A stretch of DNA of 64,000 nt, from contig VWZP01010715.1 of assembly GCA_013396995.1 (NCBI GenBank), positions 1,302,001 through 1,366,000 of the forward strand. The letters run 5' to 3'. Below, one piece after another: positions 52,801 to 64,000 of the stretch (positions are counted from its first letter, which is position 1; every line of letters starts with the position of its first letter). The DNA comes from Dicaeum eximium (lineage: Eukaryota > Chordata > Aves > Passeriformes > Dicaeidae). The position numbers were made by a program, and so were the translations under genes. The notes under the pieces were generated by a model. It did no database searches. It was not told the origin of the DNA and saw nothing but the letters and a program-made list of their open reading frames with translations.

Positions 52801-53028
52801 TTCTTCCAACTTCCTTAGACAGTTTGGCAACAAGGAAATTCTATGGCTTGAGGTGAAAATCAGGGAAAATAAGCAATAATTAAAAGTGGGAAATGTTGTT
52901 TGCTCTTCACAAATGCTGAAAGGGAAATTTCAAATTACAATAGGTCTTGAAAGTGTGTGGTGTAAATAAGGAATACAACTGTTTTAAAGAGAATAGAAGA
53001 AACCTAGTGATTTAGGAATGTAGGAACG
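46835..53028. other. Anonymous DNA, no gene seen
   Basis: A GC-richer stretch of unknown nature is at 46890-47215, just beyond the CR1. The rest is AT-rich. It contains an imperfect 22-base tandem duplication (47855-47898) and a 16-base direct repeat (51978-51993 and 52001-52016). No coding signal is seen. Confidence 0.55.
47855..47898. repeat. 22-base imperfect tandem duplication
   Basis: The unit tcctgtaatgtactataatttg is followed directly by tcctgtaatgtacaataatata. The copies differ at a few positions, mainly at their 3' ends. Confidence 0.85.
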
Positions 53029-53390
53029 GATGATTAAGGCATTAGATCATATGATACATGACAAGATAGTGAGAGAGCTGGACTTTTTCACCATAGAGAA
53101 ACAAGGCTCAGGATTATTTTATCCATGTGTATAAAAACCGCATGGGAGACATGAGGATGGGAGTAGAGAGGATGGAGTCAGACTCTTGTTAGTGGTACTA
53201 TCAAAGGACTAGAGACAATGGATGGATGTTGATATACAGAAAGTTCTACTTTAACACCAGAAAAACATTTTTTACCATGAAGGAGGTCAAAAACTGGAAC
53301 AGATTACTTAGGTTGCTGACTCTCCATCTCTGGAAATATTTAAAAGCCACCTGGAAAAGTCTGTGAACAACCCAGATGACCCTGTTTTGA
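53029..53390 (+). mobile_element. CR1 LINE, 3' UTR fragment
   Basis: The order is CR1 sense: 'gatgattaaggcattagatcatatgatacatgacaagatagtgagagagctggac', 'aggctcaggattattttatccatgtgtataaa', 'gggagacatgaggatggga', 'gtcagactcttgttagtgg', 'tttaccatgaaggaggtcaaaaactggaacag', then 'tctccatctctggaaatatttaaaagccacctgg'. It is well diverged and lost its terminal octamer repeats. It ends shortly before the solo LTR. Confidence 0.88.
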
Positions 53391-53477
53391 TAATTCTGAA
53401 AAACTCAATTATTCAATGTCTTCACCTCAATTACTGGTAACAGGAATGGCTGTTTATTATAGCTGAAAAAATGCCCA

Positions 53478-53883
53478 TGTCCTGGTTCTGGCAATGAGAG
53501 GGTTAATTTTTTCAGTAGCCAGGAGTAGGTACAGCTGGAACAGGAGGTGATCCTATACCACCTGATATCATTGCCAGGTGGGGAAAAAGAATCTCTTCCA
53601 GGGAGAAGGTGACCCCTGGGGCTGGCAAAGCATTCACTTTGAATCATTTGCCCCTTTCTCCTACCTTCTGTCATTAGCATCGTTGCTGTTAATGGTCATT
53701 TTCTCACCTCATTGCTGGTTCCAGTCAATGGTTCTTATCTCAGCCTATGATCTTTATTTACCTTTTGTACCTCCAGTTCTCTCCTCCAAACCCCATAGGG
53801 AGGGTTAGGGCAAGGGGGGCAGTGAGGGAGTGGCACATGGTTTCAGTGGGATCACTAAATTAAACTGTTCCTAAACCACAACA
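53478..53883 (+). mobile_element. Solo LTR of an avian endogenous retrovirus
   Basis: A 406-base segment begins TGTCCTGGTTCTGGC...GGTTAATTTTTTCAGTAGC and ends ...CCTAAACCACAACA, so it has TG...CA-type termini. This matches the common avian ERV LTR with 'tgtcctggttt.ggctggga.agagttaattttctt..tagtagc' at the 5' end, a GC-rich 'gggggnagtgagggagtgg' near the 3' end, and a 'taaaccac(a/g)aca' terminus. No retroviral coding sequence flanks it, so it is a solo LTR left by recombination. The flanking five bases (gccca before, aacca after) do not form a clean target-site duplication, so the insertion is old or the ends are slightly off. The open frames over 53405-53808 are shadows. Confidence 0.82.
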
Positions 53884-56800
53884 AACCAAAAGAAAAGTAG
53901 TATGAAGTGCATTTTTCAGATAGAAAAAAAATTACAACTGACAACTCGATAGCCATTAGTTGAAATTTAGATATTTAAATTGATACTAAAATTTGGTCAG
54001 CTGAATAACTCTCTGTGCCCCTCCAGGGGTCCCTAGTCCCCAGCCTGGGACCTGGTTCAGTTGGCTGAACAAAATAATCTCACACATTTGAGATTCCCTG
54101 GGTTTTTAAGGTACTGGCAATATGCCACATCCTACAGAAGACCCGAGTTCCTCCAGATTGTCATCTGGAGTCTACTTGTGATACTGTAGATCATCTCACA
54201 TGATATTTCATATCCATACTCCTGCAGGTGAGGCACAGTGCTGATACCCACTGATTATGATTACAGCAAGGTGGAGGCGCCTGGCACATTGGAAGATGTG
54301 GATGTGGACATACTAATTCATGTCTCCTAATTTGTGAGCTAAATATGACACATATTATGGATTCTAAAGGGAAGTAAATATCTAAATACTTTGTAAACCT
54401 GTGCTTAAGCTTCCTAATTTGAGAAATAATTCCTGAATCTTTAGTGTCTCTCAGTAAGACTGATTTTGTTACAACTTTTATTTCTACCATTGTATGAATG
54501 TTACATAATTAAGACAGACCAAGAACTTCAGCTACAATTTCATATCCAGTAAACAAAATTTTCCTGCAGTTTTGAGCAACTAAATTCAGGACTATTCTCA
54601 GTATCCTTATATAAACTTCTCATTCCACTGGAGAACAAAAATGTTGAAAGTGGTAAAACTCGTAAGCAGGGGGAAATCTATCATTGAGATGAGTAAGGTG
54701 TGTCCCAGTCACTTCAAAATCTATTGTATCACGTGCAAATGTCTATTTGCCTTATGAAAGCCAGTTTGGCAGTGTAAGGGGATAATTAGGAAGAATGATC
54801 ACATTCTAGCTGGTAAAAAAATGCTTAATCATCTTCCTATTGTCATTATAATTTGCTCGTGCATCAAGTTCTAGATGACAAATAAGCTATAGCCTAGGAT
54901 GCAGTAGCTGCATATCACTCTATTCCAAGAAGGCATAAAAAAGAGAAAAAGCATCAGCAATTTTCTCTACAATGAGTACTATTCAGCAGTAAATTTAAAA
55001 TAAACATTTCTCATCATTTTGCATTGTAAACATTTCTCTGTCAAAAGATTTATAGTCTTCATTGCTGTCATATCTGGAAACCTATCAATATTCTGCCCTT
55101 TTCTCTTTCGTTTCTCCTGGTCTCATACTAAAATTCTGCAGTTAAATGAAAAGAGAAGGATTAGGCAATTTTCCTCTGTTGAAGTCCACTATCTCTGCTG
55201 AATCAGCTAAATCACTCCCTCAGAGGTAATCCTTACTTGTAATCCTTACTTCACAGAGGAGGGAGCTTTTTCTTGGTGATTAGTTGAGCCTTAAAAAAAG
55301 CAGAAATTTCCACCACTGAAAAAGATATCCTTTGGAACTAGGAGGTACTCAGGAATTGTACATAATGAAGTCTGCACATTAATCAATACAGCCAATTACC
55401 TTCTTTTACAATGAAATTGAAACATTCTTACTAAGGTCAAACTGCTATAAAGCAGTTTGCCAGATGTCTTGACATTCCTGTTGATTTCAGATGCAAAAAA
55501 ACCCTGCAATTTTCATTTACATAGGAAAATAATTATTTGATGCTGTGCACTTGCAGCTACCCTCTTTAAAAGCCTTTGCAACTTGTGACACATGGAATTT
55601 ATCACAGGCCAGCAGGAGAGAGTGAATTTCACAGAAGAGTTGTGTACCTTGCACATCTCAGCAAAGCCACAGCGCAGGCTGAGCGGCAGGGACGCATCTT
55701 CTCAGCCCCATCTACAACAGCCATTTTACTCAGATGCTGAGCCTACGCTGAAAACTGTCAAACACAATGTATTAACCCCATGTATCAAGAGAATCCCTCT
55801 CGCTTAAGTAAGGGGCTGCTTAGTGGCAATGGGCTTTGTTATATCCCTACACACAAAATACTTTATCACTAATGCAGCAGTGAGCGTTTGCTGACTGCAT
55901 TGCTAGCAGCAGCTAGCAGTTTAAATGGTAGCCATGAAGTTAGATAGATATTTTTAAGACAACATTAAAGACATCATTTTCCACACCCTCATTATTTGCC
56001 TTACAAAATGCCATGCCTTTGTATCACCCAGAAAAACTTCTAAATCCAAAAGACATGGCTGCAGTTTGGGTATTATGAAATTATCTTTATATGAGAGCAG
56101 TATTTTGTGCTTGCATAAACTTACGTGGTTTTGCAGGAAATTAAATCCAAGCTAGGGAGACCATGGTGTTGCATTATTCTTGGAAGAGATTACAAGGAGA
56201 ACTCTAATTCTAGATGTGTGAGGAAGAAAAAAAAATACTTCTTGTCTTTCAGGTCTGGGCTTTTCATACTGGACACACCAATCAAAAGTAGGAATGGGCA
56301 ATTCATGCAGTCATGAACTCTGCTACAGTGATTCTTGTTTCTTTTGCTTTCCACACATGAACACAACAAGGGCAAGAAGGGAGAAGATCAGCTGTATGTA
56401 ACTGATTTGGCATTGATAAAATTGCCATCTGATGTATTCTGTGTGAAAGAGCAGGCAAAGAATCCAACATTGCCACAGACAAAATCTACCATGGCAGAGC
56501 CTCTTAGCTCTTTAATAGGTGTACAAAGTCACTGTGGACTCTGGGTACAGGATCTGAAATAAGAATGCATACTTCAGGGTGGATAGAAACCAAGCCTCTG
56601 AGATGTTTATTGAAAGATAGCAAGTTAAGTGATTTCTTTTTCATATTAAGATTATGTTAAATCATATTAAATGTTATCAATAAGCTACCAAAGTAAAAAT
56701 GTGCAAGACTAATTTTCCTTAAGGCCATGTAACTTAAAAGACATTTAACTATGCTAAAAGCTATGTTCACAACTATTGCAACCACATTCACATATTTAGT

Positions 56801-57887
56801 ATCTAAGCATGCAAAACAGTATGTTAGAGAGCTGGGAGCTCCTTGCATGCATAAATACAACTGTGAAAATGCACATGCCCTTTTACAAAACACTTGGCCC
56901 CACATTAAAAAAATACATTAATCATCTAATCGAAACACAGGAGCAACACAAACTTCAGAGAAACAGATTGCCATCACTCTCATGTAACAGGACACTACCA
57001 CTTTCTTTCCTGGGTTCAATAAGGTACTGGTTTGTTACAAAGTTATTACACGGAAACTGCGCACTGTTCAAGAGGAGAACTGAACATACATCTCCTTACA
57101 TTAAAGTAAACAGCACATATCCGAGGGTCTTTCAGCAGGGTATTTGTCTAGAGCTTAGTTTAAATTTAAATCGTAGGAAATCTTATCCAAGGAAAGGTAG
57201 CAGGAGTGATCATTTTGGGATAGGTTTTTTTAATCCTTTCTGAAATAAATACCTCAATATTCTTTTTACTTAAGATTCTAATTTGATTAAGCTATTTCCA
57301 AAAGCACTAGATATAAAATCATTACTGTTTTGCTCAGATACATTACCGTCCACTAAGTGCTGTGCAATTTGATCAGTGTGTCATATACCAACTCATGTCT
57401 TCAATTCAACTTTAAGGAATTAGTTGACTGTTCAATTTGATGGCTCATGCTACCTGGGCAAAATGTTAAATAAAAATTGGCATTAGTCTTTCATGTTCCC
57501 AAAGTCTTAAAATATTTCCACTGTAGCTCTCAGAGATTAGCAGAAATAAGGGACGTGAATGGCAGGTCTTTTTTGCTTATGAACAAGACATTGAGGATTA
57601 GCAACTAAGTGTACTCATTGATGTTCAAGCTGGAATTTGGGAGAAAACAGAAGGGTTTGATGGAGCTGCAGTTTTGATTTGGAATGTTTATTTTAAAAAT
57701 AAAGCCTACTGTGTTACCAATAGGAACACCAACTTATCCATAAGAAAGTTTAAATGCTCCACAGGGAAAAATTATGTAATAAACTTCTAAGGGAAAATTT
57801 CTTCCAAGCTTGAAAAGTTGTCTCTCATTAATTTAATCTGCAAATTAGAGTAGTACCAAACCTGGCTCTTGGAGCATACTGCCAGCA

Positions 57888-57929
57888 AAAACAACTACAA
57901 CAACAACAACTACAACAAACAACAACAAA
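57888..57929 (+). repeat. (CAA)n microsatellite
   Basis: About 40 bases of CAA units interrupted by two CTA triplets. Confidence 0.9.
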
Positions 57930-59605
57930 TTTGATGTATTCATTATGAAGCATTTATGAACAGTTTTAATTTCCCTTGGGCTTGAAGGGGCAGTAAGAAA
58001 GGACAATCAGAACTACCAAAAATGTGAACTAGCAGTCATTGTGGCACGATTATGGGCTGTCTTGTTTCCAATTACTGCCTGGCACATTTTCAGCTGCTCC
58101 TGTGCTTTACTGTTTTTTCCTTTGTTCATCAGAATGAGGAATGGAGCACCACTTTCATTCATGATCATACTACAAATGCATGAGATTCAAGAGACTCTGG
58201 TATTCTACAGAGGGACACATATAGTGCATTAAAGAGAGCATGATAGTTCTCATTAAACCCTGAAAACTCTAAAGTCACTTGACATGCTCCATTATAAGAT
58301 CATATCTTAAGTTAATTATAATTTTGCCAGTTTTTAAGCACTGAGTTGGAAATCTTCCCTGCTGAGTGTTTACTTCAGTAAAAAAAAAAATCATTAATAC
58401 ATTAAATATTTTTAAAGTAAAAAAATATATAAATTTTTCCTATGTTAAAATATTTGCTAAATGGTCTTTGAGTAGCTGAGGGTGATTCATGTTTGTAATT
58501 TGGTGAGACAAGTCACAAATTGTTTCTCCTCCCATTTATAAGAAAATTTGCCTTTTTCACAAGCTTCAACACTGAGAGCAGCCTGGAAGAAACAGTCCTT
58601 CCCTCCTTTTTACTGTCATTTCTGGCCACTGATATTCTAAGCAGGTTGTGGAGACTACAACATGGGAGTAGGACAGGGAACTGATAGGTCCTGGATGAAC
58701 AGGAAAATGAAGCAGGTTGGGATCAAATGAGTTCAGAATGTGGAGCATGGAAATTAATCCAAAAAGCTAGGAAGCAGGATAATAAATAGGATAAATAAAG
58801 TCATGAAAAATCTCAGCACAAGAGAAAGAAGCTGGAAATTGGTGGACTGTCTCGTGGCTGAGATGGGCTGGCAGGAAAGGGGATTTATTATCTGATTGAG
58901 CATCCAGAGGAGGGAAAAAGTTAGCTGGAAAAGGGAACTATGAGAAGAAATAAAGAAATTGAGTAGGAATGAGAAAGACAGTGCAGACGTGTGTCCCAAG
59001 CATGCATCCTCTTTCCTGGTCCTTGCAGACACTCGGATTTCCTAGTTTTTCCTCACAACCACAACCACACTCTTATGCCAGGGTTGGGAGTGCATCTCAA
59101 ATCTGAGAAGAGTTTGGCTTTAAACTCAGTGTACAGAGAAAATGTTGTATAAGTATTTAATACTCCATCCCTCTAAATCTTCTTTAAAAGAATAATAATT
59201 TTGTCTCACAGACTTTTAAAATTAAATCTCCCTGACTAGACCCATGGCCTTTATTCAGTGGCTTCAAGGTCTCAAGACTTGTTACTATCTACCTTGTTTT
59301 TTGTTAAGAATATGCGTAAGATTAATATTTTTGATTAGCTCAAAAGTTAACCTAATTTCCTTAACCTAAATTCTGTTACAAGATTATATGCATATAAATT
59401 AGAAGGGATTAATCCTTCCCAATGTCTCCATATACTTTGGTGAACCAAACAGGCCCTTTGTCAACCCTAACATTCAACCCTAACATCCACTGCCAAGGTG
59501 CAACTCTTTCCTCATTGCTACCATACAATGATGCCCATGGTGAGAACAGTCCTGTGCCCTTGTGAAACTGAGTGTTTGGAGCCAAGTGAAGCCCATGCTT
59601 TATTT

Positions 59606-59651
59606 TATGTTTGGATTCTACTAAGTTCTATGTTTGGATTCTACTAAGTTA
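59606..59651. repeat. 23-base tandem duplication
   Basis: The unit tatgtttggattctactaagtt plus one base occurs twice in direct succession, with only the last base differing. The high identity implies a recent slippage event or a collapsed tandem array. Confidence 0.92.
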
Positions 59652-61457
59652 TTAGTACAGTCATAGCCAGCGACAGCACACGACTGGCAGTGAGTGGTAA
59701 CAGCCTCACCCAGATTCTTCTAGAAGGGCTGTGCTTCCTGTTTCAAAGGAATAACTAGGTATGTTTCACATGTACCCTTCAAGGGAAAGAGAATGTCATG
59801 GGTACAGAACTGGAGAGCACACACTGCATTTAGGACTGATCATCTCAGATACAGCTGCCATGCTTAGTTTTTCATCTGTGGAAAAGAGAATAGCATCACT
59901 TCTCTCTGCATAAATACAGGGAAGTAGACTCATTGATGTCTAGAAAACAGCAATATCACATTGATAAGCAAAACAGGGAGCCCTAGAGGGGATTTTGAGA
60001 GGTGCAAAATAAATGAGAGGTCAGACATTGAAGAACAAAAACAATATCCTGAATAGCTGCTCAGTAAATTAGCAGTGACTGAGATTGGGATCTCATGAAA
60101 CATAATGTGTTCTTATAATTAAGGATGATATAATGTGCACACAGAGAAAGAGCAGTAAATATGTGCAAGACAACCTTATTTCCCACATTTCCTAACTTTT
60201 GGGTCTTTCCTGGCTTCTCTTCTGAACAGGCTTCTAAAACACACTTTTTATGTGTAATAGTCTCTGCTAATCCAACACTTTCTTAAACTCAAAGAGCAAG
60301 AGCAAGAGCTGTAAACCATCTGGAACAGTTGCAAAGCAGATTACTGCCAAGAAATCTGTACCCAAAGCATGTTCTATCCCACTCCAGGCCTGCCCTGCAT
60401 CAGCTCTAAGGCTGCATGACTACAGAAAGACACTAATTAGCAAATAACACTTGATGCTGCCTCCAAAGCCTGCAGTCTTTCCACCTGCATCTAAACCTCA
60501 TTAATATGTCAATATCCAACCATTACTGTGAGACCTTTCATGAAAACAGTAATAGCACTACTTGCTCTGTCACCAGCAAAGAAAGGGTCAGACAAGTATA
60601 TCAACAGGAATTTTCTAAGATGCTATAAGATCTAGGGTGTTCCTCTGCACCTTATTAAATATCATGCAATTATGACAATCAAGCCATGCAAAGACACCAT
60701 ATTTCCCTTTTACACTGTCATGTGAACTTTTTCTTAAGCATTTCCATAGAGAAACAAAATAGTGAAGCGTTTTTTTCTGATTTATATTAGTAGCCTCACT
60801 TCATTTCTAACTTACTGTATATGATACATAATTATTAATTTAATATAAAATTTTATATAAATCTGAAGACTATTATATATAGGTATAAAAGAAGACTTCC
60901 CAAGCAGTTCCTTCAGACAATTTCACAATGCTAGATGATGATATTTGACTGATGGTTATTATATTGACATAGAGAAATCAAAAACATTATTATCAACATA
61001 ACCTTCATATCCCCCAAAATCCAAAAGCTCAGAGAAGTCTAGGGTCGATTGGATAGTATATAAATCTGCTTATAAATAGTTAGCTAACTTCAAATATAAA
61101 TTTTTATCCAAGTTATTAAAACTGATTTAGGGCTCATTCCTCTAGAAGGTTCCTACTTGCAAAGCTTTATTTGTGCAGATGAATTTCATGAACACAGTGA
61201 GAAACCAACCTCTTTCTTAGCCAAGTTTCCCTTAACTTGGCTTTTCCCTTTTCTCTGAGAAACCTTTACGTCATGCAGGGAAGAATTCACTTCATCTAAT
61301 TTTTGGTAATTAAGAGTTAAAAATCTCAGCTTGTCACCTTAGGCTAGTCCCTGGGAAGAAGCTGGCCCTTTGAAGATTGCATGTGACTTACACTCAGTGC
61401 AGGGTATTTCACAAACATATTGTAGGCATCTGTAGGGCAACGAATAACAAAATGAAA

Positions 61458-61955
61458 CATAGAGCAGCCACAGTGGATCAGCCCAAAAGCACATGTAATC
61501 CAACATCATACCTGTAAAAGTGGCCAAAATCAGATGCCTAAGGAAGAGTACAAGAAAACACAAATGACCCTTGGCCTAAGTAATCTTCAAGCTTCTAGTT
61601 ACAAAGGCCTCAGTGACTTCCTGACCTTGATGTTTATGTGTTTAATAATGTGTTTAATAATGCCTTTTGTTTTTTCCCGATGAAATGCACCAGATTCCCA
61701 TTGAACTTCTGTAAGCTTTTATTACACACAAATCATGTGGAAAGGATTTCCACAGCTTAGCTAGACACTGAAAAAACACTTCCATTTGTTCACTCAGAGT
61801 TTGCCTCCTCCTAGTTTAATGTAATAACCTTGAGTTCTTGTACTGGAAGGGAAGGTGATTAGTCCTGATATGGATTCTTTATGTTTTTCATGGTTTCACA
61901 CATCTCTATCATATTGCACATGAATTTGTTCTGCTAAATCTCCAAACTCAGAAAA
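61458..61955 (-). mobile_element. Old CR1 (L3-like) 3' UTR, about 500 bases
   Basis: The + strand reads 'catagagcagccacagtggatcagcccaaaagcacatgtaatccaacatcatacctgtaaaagtggccaaaatcagatgcctaaggaagagtacaagaaaacac'. It later reads 'tttccacagcttagctagacactgaaaaaacacttccatttgttc', 'ccttgagttcttgtactgg' and 'catctctatcatattgcac'. This is the reverse complement of the older CR1 3' UTR (cagtggccaatgccagatgctt.agggaagagtacaagaac..., gagttccacagtttaactatgcg...gaagaagtacttcc, cctagttcttgtgttatgag, cctctatcatatcccc). It is the same family as the 16.9 kb fragment, but longer. The minus-strand frame at 61339-61563 is a by-product. Confidence 0.85.
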
Positions 61956-63142
61956 GGAAGATTACTGTATTAACACATATGCTAAGCTTCAATCAGGCTT
62001 TTTAGCAGGAATTGTGAGCTCAGATGCATTAATTCTCCAGAATGACCAAAACAAGCTCTCAGATAGTCACAAATACCTAGCAAAAGTATAGTCCCAGGCT
62101 TTGGGGGAGAATTAAGAATGAGAATTAGATAAAAAAGAAACAATACTCTTTGAAGGAAGGATTTTAATTCCTTTTTTACATATTGTTAATATATACAAAC
62201 AGCTTCCTCTACGGAGATATAGGAGTCAGGTCAAAATACTCATAAATCTGTAGCTTCAAGACAGGAGCATAATTTCTTAGTTGTTGGTATTTTAATGGTC
62301 TCTTTCTGATCATTTGATCATAAGAGGACACATGATTGAAAAGACTGAACATTAGAAATGTCCTGCTTATGTGAAACTTTTCTCAGTGAAACAAAGCCAG
62401 CACACTCGTGATTACTACAGCCATTGTAAAAGATGCCTCAAGTGAGGCCTAGGAGGCTGAAGGCTTGCTGATGGACGGAAAATGTGACTGCTTTTGCTGC
62501 CAGTAGTAGCAGTTGATGTGGCATATGCTCTTATACCGTGCAACGTGATCAGAAAAAAGCACAGAGGGCTGCATTTGCACCCTTGGCAGATGTCATCGTT
62601 TTCAACTGCCAGAACAACTTTTGGCAATCCAAGTGTAAATTAGATTCGCCTTGGAGTTGCTGCAATTCAGGCCAACCCCACCACCAGCCAGAGTGCAAGT
62701 ACAACAAAACACAAAGGTGGCCTAAAACCACACTTGTTCTCATTCATTTGTAATGTCTGTATCTCAGCTTGAGCTAAAAATCCAGCCCACAGCCTGTGGA
62801 GAAGGGGAGAGAAATGTATCCACTACCCAGAGATCCAGCCTGCTCTTTTCAAATCCCACAACTGAGGCTGCTCTTTGCCAGTGAACACCTTTCCTGTCCA
62901 TTCTGCATGTTCATTAGCTATCATAACAATAATTAATTAGGATATGGATAGGACATATAAAATATTGAAAAGTGAAGCTGAAAACTCATTTTTCCAAGAA
63001 TCGTGGCCCTTCTTAAGACATGGGAATACAGTAGTTCTGGTCATTCATGGCTGGTTTAATATACATCTGGGAGAACAAGGCTTTCCTGGAAAATCTATCT
63101 TTCACAAAAAAACCCTTAGCAAGCCACTCTTCTTTCACTCAG
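61956..63142. other. Anonymous DNA upstream of the candidate exon
   Basis: No further repeat is recognised. Two open frames lie here: 62538-62753 (cysteine-containing, no known family) and 62944-63270, which overlaps the candidate exon in another frame. Neither has convincing splice boundaries. If 63143-63347 is an exon, this is the preceding intron, and its polypyrimidine tract is the 'cactcttctttcactcag' just before the exon. Confidence 0.5.
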
Positions 63143-63347
63143 TGAGAGGAGTGGGATGCTTGATTCCACTGAGACCCAAATATCTCATGTGGAGCACAAA
63201 CAACCTGAGAAGTTTTATGGCTACCTTGCTCTCACTTATGACAATGAGCCTTATGAGTCTTATTCTATAGAGGCACTTGGAGATAATTTTGCAAGATTTC
63301 ACATTCCATCAACATGGAAAAAGCCAAATAAAATACTTCTGTTTCAG
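63143..63347 (+). CDS. Candidate internal protein-coding exon (205 bases)
   Basis: I do not recognise the gene. The segment follows a good acceptor (cactcttctttcactcag, AG at 63141-63142) and ends CAG before gtaata at 63348. One frame is open throughout: the first base completes a split codon (phase 2 entry), then 68 codons run to a phase 0 exit. The peptide starts ERSGMLDSTETQ and includes KQPEKFYGYLALTYDNEPYE and RFHIPSTWKKPNKILLFQ. It is rich in alternating aromatic and polar residues, as in an extracellular beta-sandwich fold, and has a mix of charged residues typical of a real protein rather than of AT-rich noise. There is no signal peptide, membrane segment or cysteine. The methionine at 63156 is unlikely to be a start, because the open frame and splice acceptor lie upstream of it. 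If real, much of the window would be intron of the same gene. A chance open segment between cryptic splice sites remains possible. Confidence 0.5.
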
Positions 63348-64000
63348 GTAATAGTCTTAAATTAGAGGAGTCATAACAGACTCTAAGAAGCAGTGTGAAT
63401 TGAGTTCTTCATTCAAGTAAAACAGCTATAGGGTGACCTGATTCACAACAGATCCTGCTCTCTTACAGCAGAGGAATATGTAATTATAAAAAAAACCCTG
63501 GAAGTAGCAAGGATTAAATAACGTTGCCAGGGCAGCTTGTTTCTAAAGGGCTTATTACAGGCATTAACCACAAACCTGTGATTTTTCTTTTTTCACATGA
63601 ATTGATGTCATAATGAGGTTTAAATGGAGACTCAGTGTCTACTTTGCCTCCCAAAGGAGAGGGGTTCCCCCTCTAGCCTGGGCACAGTGCCTCCTTCTGC
63701 TGTGCTACTTAATGCAAATGTAAACAAAAAGGAGAGTCAAACCATGAGAGCTGAATTCATTTCCAACTGGCTGTCATAGGTTTTCACTTTGGTCTCCTCA
63801 TGGTTCACAAGGGTCCCTTTCAAGTCTGGTTTATACAGAAGATGCTTATATGATAAAAGGGTAGAACCTAAAGCAGAAATACGGTACTGATTTTGGGGTG
63901 GAAACAAACCTGCTTATAGAAGCAATCCATGTGAAACATTGATTGTAGAAATCTTTAACACTTCAGTTGTTGGAGCAGCTGAGAATAAAGCAGGAAATCT
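63348..64000. other. Anonymous DNA after the candidate exon
   Basis: Begins with the putative donor gtaata. Nothing else is recognised to the window edge. If the upstream exon is real, this is the start of the next intron. Confidence 0.5.

Larger units (their letters stand above)
53884..61457. other. Anonymous AT-rich DNA, no gene seen
   Basis: It contains a (CAA)n-type tract at 57888-57929, a 23-base tandem duplication at 59606-59651 and a purine-skewed stretch at about 58600-58990. The longest open frame of the window, 144 codons at 56809-57243 on the + strand, shows no domain, signal peptide or family features, and its length fits chance expectation for 64 kb of AT-rich DNA. Confidence 0.55.

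Noticed and set aside
56809..57243. Longest open reading frame in the window (144 codons, + strand)
   Set aside because: About one frame of this length is expected by chance in 64 kb at this composition. It shows no domain, signal peptide or recognised family, and there is no supporting splice or promoter context.
62538..62753. Cysteine-containing 71-codon frame considered as a second exon
   Set aside because: A possible acceptor exists near 'cccttggcag', but the donor is weak and no family is recognised. Not enough to call.
62944..63270. 108-codon frame overlapping the candidate exon
   Set aside because: It runs in a different frame, has no splice boundaries of its own, and its last third turns into low-complexity leucine, methionine and serine repeats, as an out-of-frame reading of real codons often does.

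Overview
This window looks like bird nuclear DNA, probably a large intron or a gene-poor interval. It is AT-rich, with no operons, rRNA or tRNA. The diagnostic signal is CR1 LINE retrotransposons: several copies carry the characteristic 3' end (read on the + strand as 'agaatcatagaat... ttggaa(g/a)g(g/a)... catc(t/a)agtcc' when the element lies on the minus strand). There is also one solo LTR of the avian ERV type that starts TGTCCTGGTT and ends TAAACCACAACA. CR1 also occurs in crocodilians and turtles; the LTR type is what favours a bird. All repeat assignments come from recalled family consensus patterns, not from a database search.

Layout. Positions 1-14 kb hold one CR1 3' end (2361-2765), a long and very old CR1 remnant on the minus strand with recognisable reverse-transcriptase sequence (6721-7840), and otherwise anonymous DNA. 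A 25-base N gap inside a poly-T tract lies at 14108-14132. Positions 14-35 kb hold short CR1 scraps (14396-14475, 21381-21480), an old CR1 3' UTR (16941-17246), purine-rich and A/C-rich simple sequence (24.2 and 26.7 kb) and a MIR-like SINE relic (27790-27910). Positions 35-47 kb are the CR1-richest part: two same-direction minus-strand copies (35176-35450 and 35695-36032), a short one at 38499-38640, an internal ORF2 piece at 40498-40730, and a roughly 560-base plus-strand copy at 46271-46834. A second N gap (43713-43734) lies at the edge of a poly-A tract. Positions 53.0-53.9 kb hold a CR1 fragment followed closely by the solo LTR. Another old CR1 3' UTR lies at 61458-61955.

Coding content. 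Almost every open reading frame is short and fits chance in AT-rich DNA; the longest (144 codons, 56809-57243) is about what is expected once in 64 kb. The one segment that reads like a genuine coding exon is 63143-63347 on the + strand: it is open throughout, has a good acceptor and donor, and gives an ordinary globular-looking peptide. I could not name the gene. A weaker candidate exon is 29474-29564.

I found no CRISPR array, cassette, RNA gene or clearly new biological system. The items most worth a second look are the candidate exon, the 1.1 kb ancient CR1 with a legible RT motif, the orphan internal CR1 ORF2 piece, the MIR-like relics, and a near-perfect 21-base palindrome at 28977-28997.
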